Source of the DNA: Amoebophrya sp. A120
Lineage: Eukaryota > Sar > Dinophyceae > Syndiniales > Amoebophryaceae
Direction of reading: 5' to 3'
DNA: 64,000 nucleotides
Assembly: GCA_905178155.1 (NCBI GenBank)
Contig: CAJINV010000002.1
Span: forward strand, 2,378,162-2,442,161
A program made the translations under genes and the position numbers. The notes beneath the pieces are model-generated. The model worked only from the letters and a program-made list of their open reading frames with translations. It did not search any database and was not told where the DNA came from. Of the stretch, positions 62,350 through 64,000 are shown one piece after another (position 1 is the stretch's first letter; the number at the start of each line of letters is the position of its first letter).

Positions 62350-64000
62350 CTAATCCATCGCATTCACATCTTCGTAAGAACTCAACGGAATTTTTTCATG
62401 ACTACTCGCCTTCCCTCCCCCACCACCAGTACCTCCTACGACGGAAGCCTGCTTCACAAGCTTCTCCTTCTCTTTCACGACCGGAGGTGCGGCTCTAGTA
62501 TTACAACTTGTTCCGGTCGTGTCTTCTTCACTTTTAGAAGTTGACATTTGTACTCCCTTAGCGGTTGAATCCGAACCATCACCAACCTTCGCGTTCTCCA
62601 CGTCGTCCATATCGATTCCCCGTTCCTTCGCAACCTCTTTGATCCACTCGTCCATGGATTTTTTGTCGTCGCCAAACTGTTCGTATGCATTGCAAACATG
62701 TCGGCGTCTGGAAATATTGCGAGATTTGTCGTGCTAGTCTGGCATTTGACTCTGAGCTCTGTATTGCGTGGCCACAAAGTAGAGTTCCACTGGTCTAATA
62801 TTTATCATGCATCAACGCAGTTTCTCATGCGGACTACACAACACAGAGACACGAAAAAATCTGTCATGCTTGGCGGTGAATTAGTACAGTGTGCTTACCA
62901 AATATAGCCGCCGGGGCGGAGGTAGTGAGGTTGTGGGCGTTTTCTTGCCGGCCATCGCCTTGGCCGCGGCCTTGCTTTTTTTGGGCTCGCCATGCCGCCG
63001 TGAGTAACGTTAGGCCGCACGGTATGGCGGCCGCTCGATAAACGTCGCAGCCTTTGGCAAATCTCCGAAATTCCTTTCCGAAAGCTAGCCCCCATGCTAT
63101 GGAGCCGATCCGGGCGCCACGGGGGGCGCCCAAAAAGCGAAGGAAAATCGGGCCCATAGCATGCGGATTGGCTTTGCGCGTCCGGGGCGCTTTTTCTTTT
63201 TCGCGTTTCTATATTTCCCTCCGGCGCTTTTTGCAAAGCTTCCCAGGCTCTGAAACCGGCGAAAAGGCGGCCGCTTTCGCGGCCGCCCAAAATGCTCCAA
63301 AATCGCGGCCGTGCCATGCTGTTTCGCTGTTCTGACTTTGGGCGAGTTTTTTGCGCGCCCCTTTTTGGGCGGCCCAAACCGCCAGAAACCAAGGCGGTGG
63401 GCGCCGCAGAAGGGCGCCCCTTTTGCCGGCTCCCCTGCGTCGTTTTATCAAGTGCGAATCGATAGTTTTCGACCGGGCTTGTTTGACTTCAAAGCCCCGG
63501 CCGCTTAATAATTGGAAATCTTTTATGTCAAAGAACGCTTCCGGCCGCTTGAAAACTGCCGGTCGTTTTTCAGGGTATATGTCAAAAAAACTCCCCGGTT
63601 AGAACCGTTCGGTGACCTCACTACATACTATTCGCTGACCTGCATTACAAGTTTCCAGGCGCCGACCACATATTTGCAATGCATATTTCGTTTTTCAACA
63701 AATGCTCGTTTTCCGGATCCTCCTCCAACCGCGGGATGGCGATCATGTCCTGCAGTCTCTGCATCTCCTCCTTCGTTTCCTTGGTGAAAATCGTCTCCAT
63801 CTGCTGTGTATGCATTACAAAAGCATCGCACTAGCACTACGTAGAAATCGCATGACAAATTCTGTGAAGAACAAAAGTGGGATTTGTAATGCTGAATTAG
63901 GTACAGAAACTAGATTTGTCATGCGCGGCTGCAATTTATACGTAGTACAATACTTCTGCAATGCATACTGCGTCGCGATCTGCTTCCACTGGCCCTTGTA
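62350..64000 (-). CDS. Gene M: unrecognised protein, 5' part outside window
   Basis: The 3' end of a gene that enters from the right edge. Exons: 63968->64000, 63686-63808 and 62350-62683; they join in frame across introners I65 and I64 and stop at 62350. The readable part is mostly helical and charged (TKEEMQRLQDMIAIPRLEED, SMDEWIKEVAKERGIDMDD), followed by a Ser/Thr/Gly-rich tail ending NAMD. The first codons (YKGQWKQIAT) superficially recall calreticulin-type repeats, but nothing else does. No domain or location can be assigned. Confidence 0.6.
62684..63685. mobile_element. Introner I64 (family F1), 1 kb, carrying a GC-rich insert
   Basis: F1 ends TATGCATTGCAAACATGTC and GACCACATATTTGCAATGCATA; TSD GTTCG/TTTCG (4 of 5). 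It splits gene M, whose exons join in frame (LKNEKFGDDKK). Insert from about 62880 to about 63612, bracketed by CGGTGA on each side. Confidence 0.82.
63809..63967. mobile_element. Introner I65 (family F2)
   Basis: Intron of gene M; TSD CTGTG/CTGCG (4 of 5). Both ends of the TGCATTACA/TGCATA subtype. Confidence 0.88.

Noticed and set aside
1-64000. Many recurring short ORFs with residues such as HDCDYYEYDTFAQD or QTQTFLHL
   Set aside because: They are translations of introner termini (F2 and F1), repeated because the elements are repeated, not protein families.
1-64000. CRISPR array (spaced short repeats with palindromes)
   Set aside because: The repeats are at irregular spacing, are paired as inverted copies around introns and have TSDs; the genes are eukaryotic.
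1-64000. Transposase or reverse transcriptase gene driving the introners
   Set aside because: No frame shows DDE, RNase H or RT motifs; all elements here are non-autonomous.
63968-64000. Gene M as calreticulin or calnexin from YKGQWK
   Set aside because: A single short match; the remainder is helical and charged, without the proline-rich repeats or lectin domain.

Overview
This window looks like nuclear DNA of a dinoflagellate-lineage protist, most plausibly a syndinian parasite of the Amoebophrya type. Three things suggest this. First, 13 protein genes (A to M below) all lie on the minus strand, as in the co-oriented gene arrays of dinoflagellates. Second, they encode typical eukaryotic proteins: VPS41, a rhomboid protease, a lysophospholipase, a flagellar-type thioredoxin and large secreted proteins. 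Third, almost every gene is cut into pieces by short introns that look like DNA transposons (introners). From memory, non-canonical introns with terminal inverted repeats have been reported from Amoebophrya; I could not search for a match.

The dominant feature is a set of 65 introners (I1 to I65). Each begins with TAT and normally ends in ATA, has terminal inverted repeats (TIRs), and sits between two copies of a 5-bp target-site duplication (TSD). The TSD is exact in 40, matches at 3 or 4 of 5 positions in 23, is unreadable in 1 (window edge) and lost in 1. Removing each element plus one TSD copy joins the flanking exons in frame. For the five genes I could assemble from start to stop this gives whole codon counts: B 387, D 1151, E 1138, F 641, J 1785. 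By TIR the elements fall into families: F1 (core TGTCTGGGTCTGGAA, about 250-300 bp, 25 copies); F2 (TGCAAAAGTATCG, about 150 bp, 12); F3 (AAAAACGTCCCCACCCC, about 280-310 bp, 6); F4 (GAAAAATCCCCCCTCCCC, about 310-325 bp, 7); F5 (AAGAAAAAACTGTGTAA, CTGTTTCACTGTGA or AAGTGTTACAGTTAC variants, about 210-250 bp, 10); F6 (GTTACAATCTCAA, 2); F7 (1) and F8 (2 short unlike ones). The TIRs differ, but almost all families carry internal copies of GCAT-N-ACAA. Six ordinary GT-AG introns with no TIR are also inferred, so two intron classes coexist, often in one gene.

Layout from left to right, all minus strand: gene A (<988-13310), a giant Cys-rich membrane-anchored or secreted protein whose 3' end lies outside the window; gene B (14186-16281), a signal-peptide protein with a DUF4397-like fold and a C-terminal membrane segment; gene C (17003-20631), a monoacylglycerol-lipase-like hydrolase; gene D (22166-28193), a secreted class I methyltransferase; gene E (29245-34364), a membrane protein with RRxS repeats; gene F (36745-41595), an unrecognised signal-anchor protein; genes G (42883-45135) and H (45463-47180), secretory or related proteins that may be one gene; gene I (47982-48428), a small basic protein; gene J (48648-55961), VPS41 of the HOPS complex; gene K (56540-58507), an intronless rhomboid protease; gene L (59499-60445), a thioredoxin of the NME8/outer-arm-dynein type; gene M (62350->64000), 5'-partial. 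Genes H, I, K and most of L lack introners.

Secondary insertions sit inside some introners: a GC-rich minisatellite in I1, a 5'-truncated poly(A) retrocopy with a 17-bp TSD in I10, and a GC-rich block in I64. A TIR-bounded GC-rich block also lies between genes E and F. No transposase, reverse transcriptase, tRNA, rRNA or CRISPR was recognised.
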